A stretch of DNA of 64,000 nt from Allium sativum (taxonomy: Eukaryota > Streptophyta > Magnoliopsida > Asparagales > Amaryllidaceae). The stretch spans positions 125,456,493 through 125,520,492 of the forward strand of contig CM060912.1 of NCBI GenBank assembly GCA_030737875.1. The letters are read 5' to 3'. The notes beneath the pieces are model-generated. The model had not been told where the DNA came from. It did no database searches and saw only the letters and a list, made by a program, of their open reading frames with translations. Shown one piece after another: positions 21,596 through 31,887 of the stretch; position 1 is the first letter of the stretch; the number at the start of each line of letters is the position of its first letter. A program made the position numbers and the translations under genes.

Positions 21596-21601
21596 CAATT
21601 A
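21593..21601 (+). promoter_or_regulatory. Readthrough-type stop TAG CAA TTA between gag and pol
   Basis: Gag and pol are in one frame, separated only by TAG. The next two codons, CAA TTA, match the CAR-YYA context that makes the TMV replicase stop leaky. The frame stays open through pol. Low-frequency readthrough would give the Gag excess these elements need. Copy 2 cannot be compared because the window ends inside its pol. Confidence 0.7.
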
Positions 21602-24600
21602 GAGAGATTGAACCCAAGGGAGTTGCCCAAAGGAACACCTGAAGACCTGGATCCTAGAAAAGACGAGGAACCAGAGGCTAGAAATGCAACTCCTAATGAA
21701 GCGACAGTGGAAATTCCCATTGATAAAGCTGACCCGACGAAAGTTTTGAAGATTGGTTCTCAACTGGATCCACGTCGTGCAGAAGAACTGACGGACTTCT
21801 TGAAGGCAAACTTAGATGTGTTCGCCTGGACCCACGCTGACATGTGTGGGATATCACCTTCCATTATCAGTCACAAATTGAATGTAAATCCGAAGCATCC
21901 GCCTGTGAAGCAAAAGAGACGCATGCTGGGCCCAGAGAGGTCGGCTGCTCTCAAAGAGGAAGTAGAGAAATTGAAGCAAAATGGATTTATTCGAGATTCG
22001 ACCTATCCCGACTGGATATCGAACCCCGTCCTGGTAAAGAAGCCAAACGGAAAGTGGCGAACTTGTATTGACTTTTCAGATTTAAATAAGGCTTGCCCAA
22101 AAGATAGTTTCCCACTTCCCAGGATTGACCAGCTTGTAGACTCGACAGCAGGTCATGAACTTCTCTCTTTCATGGATGCATACTCTGGATACAACCAAAT
22201 TCCTATGCATGTACCAGACCAAGAGCATACGAGTTTCATTACGAATTTGGGGCTATATTGTTATGTTGTAATGCCATTCGGATTAAAAAACGCTGGAGCT
22301 ACTTATCAGCGATTGGTAAATAGAATGTTTTATGATCAAATAGGAAAAACTATGGAAGTTTATGTGGACGATATGCTTGTTAAATCAAAGCAGTCTTCCA
22401 GTCATACGCGAGACTTAGCGGAAATGTTTGGTATCTTGCGAAAATATCGTATGAAATTGAATCCTTTAAAATGTTCATTTGGAGTGGCGTCGGGAAAGTT
22501 CCTTGGCTTCATTGTGAGTTCCCGAGGAATTGAGATCAACCCTAGCCAGATAGCGGCGATTAGAAATATCGAAGAACCAAGGAGAATTAAAGACGTCCAA
22601 AGTCTGGCAGGGAAGGTAGCGGCGCTGAGTAGATTCATCTCCAAAGCCACCGATAAATGTGTTCCGTTTTTTGATTTGATAAAAAGGGGAAAGAAGAACT
22701 TCCAGTGGACTCCCGATTGTGTCGAGGCCTTTCAAAATCTGTTAGAGCTGTTAGAGAAACCTCCAATCTTATCAAAGCCCGTAGATCACAAAGAACTATT
22801 TGTTTATCTAGCAGTCTCGGCTCACGCTGTCAGCACAGCCCTGGTTCGAGAAGAAGACAAAGTACAAAGGCCAGTATACTATGTGAGTAAGAAATTAGCA
22901 GCGGCAGAGCGCAACTACCCAAAGATCGAGAAGCTTGCTTACAGCCTCCTGATTGCATCCCGAAAACTTCGTCACTACTTCCAAGCCCATCCAATAACCA
23001 TATACACCGATCAGCCGTTAAGATAGGTGTTGCAGAGACCCGAAGCGTCGGGAAGGTTGATTAAATGGAACATAGAACTAAGCCAGTTTGATTTGAATTT
23101 TCAACCACGAAAGTCAATCAGGGGGCAAGCTCTAGCAGACTTTATTGCGGAGTTCACCATTCCAGAGGAAGAAATAATCAATGACCGAGTGGTCAAATCC
23201 GAGGATAAGCTAGAGATGAATCCGTGGAAATTATATACAGATGGAGCTAAAAACGACCGAAGATCCGGAGCTGGAATTGTCTTAGTCACTCCCGAGGGAC
23301 GGTCGTTATACTACGCCCTGCGATTAGAATTTTCGGCAACAAACAATGACTCTGAGTATGAAGCCCTGATTGCCGGGCTGAAACTCGCTAAAGACCTCGG
23401 AGTAAAAATGATGGACATATTTTGTGACTCTAAGATTGTTGTTTGTCAAGTGCGAGAGGAATTCGCGGCTCGAGGACCTCGACTTATCGCTTACCTCAAG
23501 AAAGTGAAAGAGCTATTAAATAGCTTAGAGCGGTACAACATAACACATATTCCCAAAGTAGAAAACCAGAAAGCGGATAGACTAGCAAAATTGGCTAGTT
23601 CTGACAATCCAGAAGTGACTGAGGTAATTCCAATTGAAACGTTGGAGTCGCCAAGCTTTGAGTCAATGGAAATTGAATTCGTTCTTGAAGCGGAACCAGA
23701 GAAGGAGTCATGGATGACTCCAATCAAGAGTTTTCTTAAGAATGGGACACTCCCATCGAAGAAAAGTGAGAAAAGAGCTGTAGTTCGCAAAGCTGCCAGA
23801 TATGTTATGCAAGACGATACTCTCTATAGACAAGGATTTTCTATGCCCCTGTTACGATGTATCGCACACGACGACATCAAGCGTGTACTGAGAGAAGTGC
23901 ACGAAGGTGAGTGTGGAGATCATACAGGAGGTCAAACTTTAGCAAAGAAAATATTGCGGTACGGATACTTCTGGCCTACGATCAACAAAGATGCAGCTGA
24001 TTATTCACGACGCTGCGATAAGTGCCAGAGATTCGTCAAAATCCCCAGGGCACCGTCAACCCAGCTTAAATCGATGGTGAGTCCTTGGCCATTTGCCACA
24101 TGGGGAATCGATATCATTGGAGTTTTACCAATTGCTAAAGGAGGGGCTAAGTATGCCATAGTAGCCGTGGATTATTTCACAAAGTGGGTGGAAGCTGAGC
24201 CCTTGACTAAGATCACCACAAGAATGGTGATAAGTTTTGTGGTCAGAAATATTATATGCCGATTCGGGATCCCAAGGACGATTATTACTGACAACGGGAC
24301 CCAATTTGATAGCACTGAATTCAGAAATTTTTGCCAGAAATATAAGATAGACAAACGATATACTGCAGTTGCCTATCCACAATCGAATGGGCAAGTAGAG
24401 GCAATAAACAAGGTAATGAATTCCATCCTCAAGAAGCGATTAGAGCGTGCAAAGGCAAAATGGGTTGATGAATTGCCCCTAGCCTTGTGGGCATATCGAA
24501 CAACGTTTAAAACGGCTACCGGTCATACCCCTTTCTCTCTCTCCTTTGGCTCAGAAGCAGTAATTCCAGTTGAACTGGAAGTTCCTTCCCACAGGGTGAC

Positions 24601-24931
24601 GTATTATGACCCGATGACGAATCGGGCGCTTTTACTTGAGTCTCTTGATGAAGTCGAAGAGAAAAGAGACGAAGCAGACTTGCGTGCAGCAAGACATCGG
24701 CGTCAGATGGCACGCTACTATGACAAAAAAGTTCGCCTCAGAACTTTTGAACCAGGAGATTTGGTGCTAAAGAGAGTTTTTCCATCTCTTCCTCACCTCG
24801 GCCCAAAATGGGAAGGACCCTTTGTCATCCAACGGAAACTTGATAAAGGAACATTCAAGTTAACGACCGTAGATGGCGAAGAAGTCCCTCGAGCATGGAA
24901 TGCCCAACACTTAATGCGATATTTGGATTAG
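21596..24931 (+). pseudogene. Tat Pol: RT, two RNase H domains, integrase (one nonsense codon)
   Basis: Numbering from the codon after the gag stop: RT with YVDDMLVKSK at 256; a first RNase H whose catalytic Asp region reads YLAVS instead of the usual YTDAS, so it looks inactive; a second RNase H with YTDG (Asp549), as in the Tat lineage, whose later acidic residues also look intact; and an integrase with CDKC at 807-810 and the triad D839, D899, E935 (D-x59-D-x35-E). TAG at 23024-23026 interrupts the frame between the two RNase H domains. Copy 2 has CAG at the same codon, so this is a C-to-T nonsense mutation. It would remove the second RNase H and the integrase. Everything else is open, about 1112 codons in all. 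No separate pol start is needed if the gag stop is read through. Confidence 0.92.
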
Positions 24932-25025
24932 AAATGCTATACTTTTTGCTGTTCTTCCTGTAAACTCTGTAATAAGGCACGACTTGCCTTGGGAAAAAGT
25001 GACGATATGAATAAAGGACTATAAA

Positions 25026-25056
25026 GTGGATGTAGGCTATGACTTAGCCGAACCAC
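25026..25056 (+). other. Internal copy of the LTR hairpin motif
   Basis: GTGGATGTAGGCTA, a short loop, then TAGCCGAACCAC and TATAAAA mirror the LTR motif at 18609-18638, with a longer inner stem (GGCTA with TAGCC). It lies about 95 bases after the pol stop. In copy 2 the inner stem keeps pairing with a G-U. An internal polyadenylation or packaging signal is possible. Confidence 0.55.
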
Positions 25057-25230
25057 TATAAAAATATTGTGTGTTATTTACTTTTATGCATCTACATTCA
25101 TTAGTTGTTCTGTTATGATTATGAAATACAGGATAACTCAAAGCCTAAAAAAGGTTGAAAACAGTTTGGACATAAAAAGAAGCACAATGATTATTTGTGC
25201 AATAAGACGTAAAAGAATGAGAAAACGACA

Positions 25231-25540
25231 TTCTTAACTCTAACTCTCCAGAGAAAGAGAGAGTATAAAAGCGTCTCCGACTGAGCGCTGAAAAAGAAAT
25301 TCTATTCTTAACTCTAACTCTCCAGAGAAAGAGAGAGTATAAAAGCGTCTCCGACTGAGCGCTGAAAAAGAGATTCTCCTCCGAACTCTAACTTTCCAGA
25401 GAGAAAGAGAGTATAAAGGCGTCTCCGACCGAGCGCCGAGAAAGAAATCTTTTCCCGTTGAATGACCGGGGAATAAGCAAATAACTGAACTCGAACTCTA
25501 ACTCTCAAGAGAATGAGAGAGAGTATAAAAGAAATGCCAG
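25231..25540 (+). repeat. 74-bp minisatellite with four TATA boxes
   Basis: Units begin near 25231, 25305 and 25379, with a diverged fourth. Each has AACTCTAACTCTCC, a GAGA-rich block and TATAAAAG or TATAAAGG. TATA elements lie at 25264, 25338, 25412 and 25524. The copy 2 equivalent at about 61100-61400 keeps all four. They read as promoters in the sense direction, although the DNA downstream is the 3' side of the antisense gene. Confidence 0.85.
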
Positions 25541-25882
25541 GAAAAACAACAGGTATTGATGACACAGGAAATGCTATCCCGTTAGAGAATCGGGAGCATT
25601 CAGATTGCGTGGTTAAGCATTGAATAACTTATGGAAATTGACTGGGGACACATATACATACACATATTTCCCCCCTCCACAACTTTGTTTCATAACTATA
25701 GACATGTATTTTTTACATAAGTGCACAACTACTGACAAATAAACATTGCAAAAAGTGAATTATTTTTATTTACAAATGAATGAATTTGTACAGGGAAATA
25801 ACTAAAGAAGAAAGTGCAGGAGCTGCTTTTGTAGCAGCAGTTATTGGTTCACAAAAATGCTAAAAAGATACATGGGAACCCA

Positions 25883-28800
25883 CTATTTGGGTTTGGAATG
25901 AGCCTTCGATTTCTTGGCGGCTTTTTCCGCATCCTTTGCTTCCTTCTCAGCTTCAGTCAAGATTCGTTTCGATTTCTTTTTTCCTGAAGATGCGGTACTG
26001 GAGCCAGTAGACTTCTTCCCGGAGGGCGGGACACTGGAATCAAGAGAAGATTTTTTAGCAAGTTCTTCGGTAATAGATCTAGTTGAGAGCTTAACAACTA
26101 ACCTTGAACCTGCATCCACAACTGCGAGGGGCTTGAGGACCTCAGGGTCTAGTTCTTCGGCCTTTAATTGCAAGCGCTTGTCTTGATCGGCCTTCATGGC
26201 CGCCAAGGTAATGTCATCGGCGCTTTTCGACTCCCCAGTTATTGCAACCTCCGGTTCCTCATCATGCCCCTCGTCTCCTCCGTCGTCTTTTAAAGCTGCA
26301 ATCATTTCTTCATCATGGGGAGTAGCGACCTTAGTTGGCTCACTTCTTTCCCCCAGGTCTGTTGAAGCAGCCTTGTCTTCCCTTTCTTTGACCCTATCAG
26401 CGGGCTTTGTCCCAGCGGTAGCTCCTTGAGCTACATCTGTCCTTGCGGATGATTCAACGCCTACAAAATGAGAAACATTGGTTATCAACTCAGGCGAGAG
26501 CAAAGGATTTCTCATCGACCGTTCAGTCATGTAGCCAAAGGTAGTAGTAGCCTTGACAAATTGAGGAGAAAAGATAGGGATACCTTCTGAAGACTTTTCA
26601 GCGGGGGTGACTACTACCTCTGGAGTTATTTCAGGAATAGGAGATAGCAAAGTTGTTCGGGGAATTCCCGGGTTTTCGGGATCATACCCTTCTACTTCGG
26701 GAGTTACAGGAGCAGAAGAAGAGGAACCAGCTTCAGGAACGGTTTTCTGTTTAGACTTCCGCCTCTCTTCTTCCATGACCTCAGCAATTAGACGGCGCCC
26801 TTCAGCTAGGCGCTCCGGTTCGTCGTCTCTCAAGTATTTCTCCATCAGCTTATCTTCATCGAGCGAATCGACCTTAAGTTCTTCCTTTTCCCACTCGACG
26901 ATTTGATTCCACACTTGAACCAGAGTGGATGGATAGTCCTCGATCCAGGAAATGTTTCGACGACGAATAATGTGCGCGAAGAATTCAATCATTAGCTCGC
27001 CGAAGCCCTGAATATCAGCCTCCGCCTCTGATAGTTGTTTGCGGGTTTCCTCCGCAGATTTAATAGCGCATTCCACATTGCCCTCAGCCAGAGCAGCCCT
27101 GTTTTCCGCCTCTAACAATTTTGAAGCCAAGTCAGCGTTCTTCTTTTCTAACTCAGCACTCCTTTTCGCTAACTCGGCGTTTTTCTGCTCAAGCTCCGCA
27201 TAAGCAAGGCGTGTCTTAGCAGCCTCTGATTTGGCCTCGTCAGCTTGTTTCTTCAACTCAGAACGCTCCTGAGTGTGGGATTCAAGCAAATCATGATAGC
27301 GCTTTTGCATGTCCTCAAATTGTTGTTTGAAGTTAGAAGCATTCTTTTGAGCGACAGCTAGTTGAGCTTGAGTGTCTTCTAAATCTTTTCCTAAGGTTTT
27401 TAGGGCCTTAGCATCCTCCTCTGCAGTCTTTTGCATCGAGTCAGCATTTGTCATTAGAGTGCGGATGATTCTAGAAAGATTGCGGGAATACTTGAACATC
27501 TCGGTATATTGTTTTTCCACCAAATCGATTTTTGCCTTGGCCTCCTCTGCCCAATTAGAAGAAATAGGTTCAAGGGTAGGTAGGAAGGTCAGAGTCTCGA
27601 AGTAGTGCTCGGGAAATTGCTCCTTTAAATATGCCAGCCTTACTGCAGTTCCCGCATCTGGTGGAGGAGGAGCGAGGATTGTTAGTTCAGTGTCCCTTCC
27701 TGAAGAAGATTCTGTAGAACCCTTGTCTGTTCTAGGTCGTTTAGTAGCAGGGACTTTTTGCTTACTTCTAGACCCAGTTTCCTTTGGAGGAGTTTTCTCT
27801 CTACTCCGCTTTTCATGGGAGGAAGTGGAATCCCTGGATTGTGGTCTATCCTCCTCCCTACGACCTTGATAGCTCTTGTATTTTTCTTGTTCCGGTCGAA
27901 CTGGTGAGCGGGAGCGTGAGAGTCGAGATCGATAGGAATCATAGGGTCTTCTTTCCTCCCTACCACGGTCATCCCGGCGATCATACTCGGCATCCTGAGG
28001 AGGATTGGACATGCTGCGACGAAGCTTTCTTATATCATAATAGGACCGAGACATTGTACCTGCACGATAAAATAAGCGAAGATTAGAATCAATGGATTCA
28101 TGGAGAAAGAAGTGCAATGAATGCTAATGCTGTGGTATAAAGTGCATCCTAAGTGGTGTGTGTGTCCCCCCAACCAACCCGAGTCTGAAGCTAGACTGGT
28201 GCGGGCAGGCTCTTTGGCCTTAGCAGGAGTAGTTTCTTCAGAAGAAGTGAAGACTAAAGGGTCCTTCCTGAAATCTTCTGAAGTATATATAGTCTCGGGT
28301 AAGGGGAGATCCCCCAAACCCTGAAATATGTGCTCGTCGGTGCTAGGAACATCCCCTTCGGAAGCGTGAAGTGGCGACCCTTGGGGAGATTTTGATTTGT
28401 CTAGCGAGGTAGTTTCCTCGGGGGCAATATACCCTTCACGATGTTTTTTGGCCAGATTAGCCAGTTCATCATCTTGAGTGGAAGAGGGAGAGGGTGAAGT
28501 TTGAAGAGGAGCTGCAGGAATTCCCGAGCCTTCTCCTATTTCTGGAACTGTTTCCACTGGAGGAATATATGCATAAGGGACCGTCCCATGACCGATGCTA
28601 CGGAAAACGGATAGCAGCCCGTGAAAATGAAGGTACTCATCTTTAAGGACCTCGTCAATAGTCAGGAATTTTTGGTCGCCATTGAGAAGACGGTGCATCC
28701 GATCAAAGAACACTTGGTCTGATATCTGTTTGGGATTGTCGACTGCAAACAAAAAAGGAAAACAGGTTAGAGTGATGATTCAAGTGTATAGAGTCCGGGA

Positions 28801-29577
28801 TCAGAAAATCAATGCTTTACTTGATTTTGTCCATCTCCTGGCGCATCCAGACTGTTGCTTTATATAGAACCACTCTAGTCTGGAATCTCCAGCTTTACTG
28901 CTAAACGGCGTAGAGATTATCTTCCTCTTTGGGACTGATTCAAAGTAACAGAAAGATGGAGTTTCTCTAGTCCGATGTTTGAAATTATAGAAGAAATGAA
29001 CATCGTCGAACGTGAGCTCCACGCCTAGAATTTCACGATATGCTATGAATAAGGTATGCAAATAGGCATATGAATTGGGATGCAACTGCATGGGGGCAAT
29101 CCGCATTTGTCTTAAGAAGTCAACGATGAAAGGCGAGAATGGAGGAATGGCGCCAACCATGCACATCAGTCGAGTGACCGTCATATATCCTTCTGGAGGG
29201 TTATGGGGACGGTCAGAGCGTGAGGGCACTAAAGTGTCCCTTTTCATTATTCCATACTTCAAGCAAATCCGAACAAGTCGGTCGTTGTCGATTGTCGATT
29301 CTACGGAATCTGGAGGTGACTCCAATATAATGGCCGAGTCAAATTCATCGGGTGCTCGATTGTCACCAATCCCTCCTTCCTCCTCAAAGCCTAGGGAAAC
29401 TTCATTTTCTGAAGACATTTCGTCGCTTTCCCGATGACCAACTCCGTAATCCGGACCCTCGCTGTCCCATTCTGGGTCAGATGAAGAAGATATATCCTCG
29501 AGAGTGGTTTTGTTGGAAGATTCCGGAGCTTCTTTCCTCTCAGCTAGACGAGAAGAGCGTCTGGGCCTCATTGTCAT
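25883..29577 (-). CDS. Antisense three-exon gene of the Tat element (predicted 1165 aa)
   Basis: Exons 28821-29577, 28179-28742 and 25883-28059 join in phase across GT-AG introns. Exon 1 has acidic and Ser-rich residues, then around 99-235 a region with PEGYMTV, PPFSPFIVDFLRQ and LHPNSYAYLH. This resembles the plant 'putative gypsy type transposon' (Transposase_28-like) family. Exon 2 is Ser/Pro/Glu-rich. Exon 3 has an Arg/Ser-rich stretch (about 443-560), a heptad-rich coiled coil (about 610-790), an acidic region and a Lys-rich tail. This composition suggests a nuclear, self-associating protein, but its function is unknown. Copy 2 has exons of identical length. Exon 1 differs at only four residues between copies. 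The gene is convergent with pol. Extra ORFs in this position, sometimes antisense, are known in Tat elements such as Grande. Confidence 0.82.
28060..28178 (-). other. Intron 2 of the antisense gene (119 bp)
   Basis: The donor is GTTGGT after TCGG and the acceptor is TTATCGTGCAG. Splicing preserves phase 1. The copy 2 intron is 117 bp, the difference being one AC unit in a dinucleotide run, while exons have no length change. Confidence 0.75.
28743..28820 (-). other. Intron 1 of the antisense gene (78 bp)
   Basis: The donor is GTAAAG and the acceptor follows a T-rich tract ending TTTGCAG. The phase is 1 on both sides. Copy 2 has the same length and sites. Without splicing, exon 1 stops after about seven more codons. 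Confidence 0.8.
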
Positions 29578-30956
29578 GGAACTATTGAAGAAGCAATAGC
29601 ACGAATTAGAGTAAATTATCCCGTGTCCCCCTTTTTTGTGTATGTGTGTGAACTAAAGTGTGTGCAGCAAATGTGGGAAATACAAAATAAAAGTACAGCA
29701 ATGTAAGACGAAGCTTTAAAGAGAAGGTGATAGTCAAAGTTGTTCTTAATTCTCGTTTATGTTCACAAGGCACTATCCTGACTGTCCGCGAAGCATATTC
29801 GTATAGAGTAAGTGTTAGTTGAATTAGTTGGGTAGTCTTTATGTGCCGAATTTGATGCGTTCGGTTCGGTTCGGATATGCATATGATGACTGGCTCAATA
29901 CAAATACAGAAGACAGTCGGTTCGGGTGCTTCAGTAAGGCAAGGTTAGTTCAAGACAAGAGAAACAGTGGGTTCGGAAGCAGGACTGATCTGATCGGATC
30001 GGGTGGCCCGATCCGAACCGAACCAGCATCACTCAACCAGTCCGTTCATGTCAGCCTCTTATCTCATTCTCATCTCCGACCCGAGCCGACATTTTCCTTC
30101 CTCCCGTCTTTTTAAAATGTGCAATCCGAGCCGATCCCCTTTCCTTCTCCTTCCTTTTTTGATCCTCCGTCTTCTACCCGAACCGACTCCAGTTTGTCAT
30201 CCCACTCTTCATCTCCTTCCTCTTTCCCCCCTACTCACAAACGAGTCCGCTTTATCACCAAAGCCACCGTTGAGGATAAATATTTGCCCTCTCCAGCCTC
30301 GCAACGCCTCGAAGCGATGGCGCATCCACCAGCAGCGGCGGGGGGTTCAAGCGAAGCTTATGATCAAACCATCCCAATCCAACACGAATTGAAATCAAAA
30401 ACGGTTACAACGAAGTTATTCGAGATTAGAAAAGCTACCTATATGTTTGATTCGGGAAATCTACAGGAAATAGTTTTAGAATATTGGAGTTTCTAACGTT
30501 TTCAAGGCTAGGGTGGGGAGCGGCAGCAGAAAAGAAGAAGGAAGGAAAGAAGATAGTGGCGGATTTATATAGGGGGTGAAGTTGACTCCTCGTATTCCTG
30601 TTCTCTCTCTCACCCGCTCGGACCGGAGTGAAGGCCCAGTAGCACAAATCTGCCTGAAGGCCCACTGCCCAAGAATTAAAGCGTTTCGGATCGGCACCCG
30701 AACCGGACAGGTTTCATACATTAACTTAACATCTACTAGAATTGAGTTCAAGAGAAGAAGAATAAAGGAAGAACATACCTGCACGAAGCATTACATGTCG
30801 AGAAAAATTCCCAAACTTGCTCAGAAATGAAGAAAATGTGCTCGGGTCGGACGCCGAACCGAATGGAAATCTGTGCATTACTCCTGACTGTTCTGATTCA
30901 AGAACTAGCATTTAAACAACGTCAAAGCACGCTTTGTACAACGAAAGCATCCTTTG
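29578..30956 (+). other. Region between the antisense gene start and the 3' LTR
   Basis: This 1.4 kb holds the antisense gene's upstream region and many GGTTCGG/CCGAACC words, including a palindromic pair near 29995-30020. A sense frame at 29828-30496, Ser/Pro-rich and broken by a stop at 30113-30115, has a longer counterpart in copy 2 (56209-56811, minus, 200 aa). Frames shift between the copies through indels, so coding is doubtful. Confidence 0.55.
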
Positions 30957-30967
30957 AGGGGGCAAAA
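30957..30967 (+). other. Tat polypurine tract
   Basis: GAGGGGCAAAA directly precedes the TG of the 3' LTR; copy 2 has GAGGGGGCAGAA in the same position. It is the expected plus-strand primer site. Confidence 0.85.
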
Positions 30968-31882
30968 TGTTAGCCTACTTTGTGAACTAGGCAACACAAA
31001 GTCAAGAAACCAACCATTGAAGAGTATTTTAAGTTATAAGACCTCGGTTCGGATTGGAAGAAAACACTACAGTTCAAGTTGATAGCTGCGGTTGTTCGGA
31101 TCGGATAGGATCCTCTATTCGGATCGGGTTAGAGCAGCATATTGGATCGGATCGGATAGAGATCTCGGTTCGGATCGGTGGTCTCTTACTGGATAGATTG
31201 GTAAAGCATACCCAGTCGGATCGGAGGACAACTAAATCTCGCATGGAAATCCATCTACTTGTCACGACGCTGGAGCGGAGCGGAATAGATTAGAGAGGGA
31301 GAGACGTCCAAGCCATTCCGGTTCGGATCGGGTATCCCGATCCGAACCCCTTGCCTGCGCGCTTCCGACCCGCACCCATGATCCAAGTTAGTCTCCTGTA
31401 AAATCGCCTGGAGAACCGGACCGGATATGACTAATTCCTACCCCTAACGTCCATCCCTTTGATGTGTTGTCAGCTTGATAGTTCATCCGAACCCGAAGAG
31501 AGTGCGATGGATGACATGTGTTCCGACCCGGATTGAATCTCAGGCAAATTCACACCTATAAATACCCCATCTAGAGACAAAGAGAAGGATCTTTTTTCAG
31601 CACTTAAAGAATTCAATCACCTCCAACATCCGAACTTCATTACTCCCAGAAAATCCAAATCATCTTTTATTTCTTGTTTTAGTCAATTGAGTGAACAAAA
31701 GTGAGTTGTGAGTGAATCTATCATTGTATTTGCAACTGAATTATTGAATATAGTAAAGAAGAAGTGGACGTAGGCATTTGTTCGCCGAACCACTATAAAT
31801 CTTGTGTGTTCAGTTTTATTTCTATCTTGTTTTATCTTGTTTCAAATCAATTTGGGTGTTAGAACCACTTTTGGGTCTAACA
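30968..31882 (+). repeat. Tat copy 1, 3' LTR (915 bp)
   Basis: It is identical to the 5' LTR except for three substitutions seen by eye, and it ends GGGTCTAACA followed by AGATT. Confidence 0.95.
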
Positions 31883-31887
31883 AGATT
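31883..31887. repeat. Target-site duplication AGATT, right copy
   Basis: It matches 17808-17812. Copia RNase H coding sequence resumes directly after it on the minus strand. Confidence 0.95.

Larger units (their letters stand above)
24932..25882 (+). other. Region between pol and the antisense gene
   Basis: This 950-base spacer separates two convergent genes. It holds a copy of the LTR hairpin motif (25026-25056) and a TATA-containing minisatellite (25231-25540). The 3' end of the antisense gene's transcript must also lie here. No protein is encoded. Confidence 0.75.
17813..31882 (+). mobile_element. Tat-lineage Ty3/gypsy retrotransposon, copy 1 (complete)
   Basis: This 14.07 kb element has 915-bp LTRs that differ at about three positions, matching AGATT flanks, gag, pol with a second RNase H, and a 6 kb region between pol and the 3' LTR holding an antisense spliced gene. 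The additional RNase H after the usual one and the extra coding region downstream of pol are hallmarks of the Tat lineage (Ogre, Grande, Retand relatives). It is very young by LTR identity. A single nonsense codon in pol (23024-23026) probably disables this copy in cis. Confidence 0.93.

Noticed and set aside
18872..24931. Frameshift between Tat gag and pol
   Set aside because: Gag and pol are in the same frame, so no shift is needed; the stop context points to readthrough.
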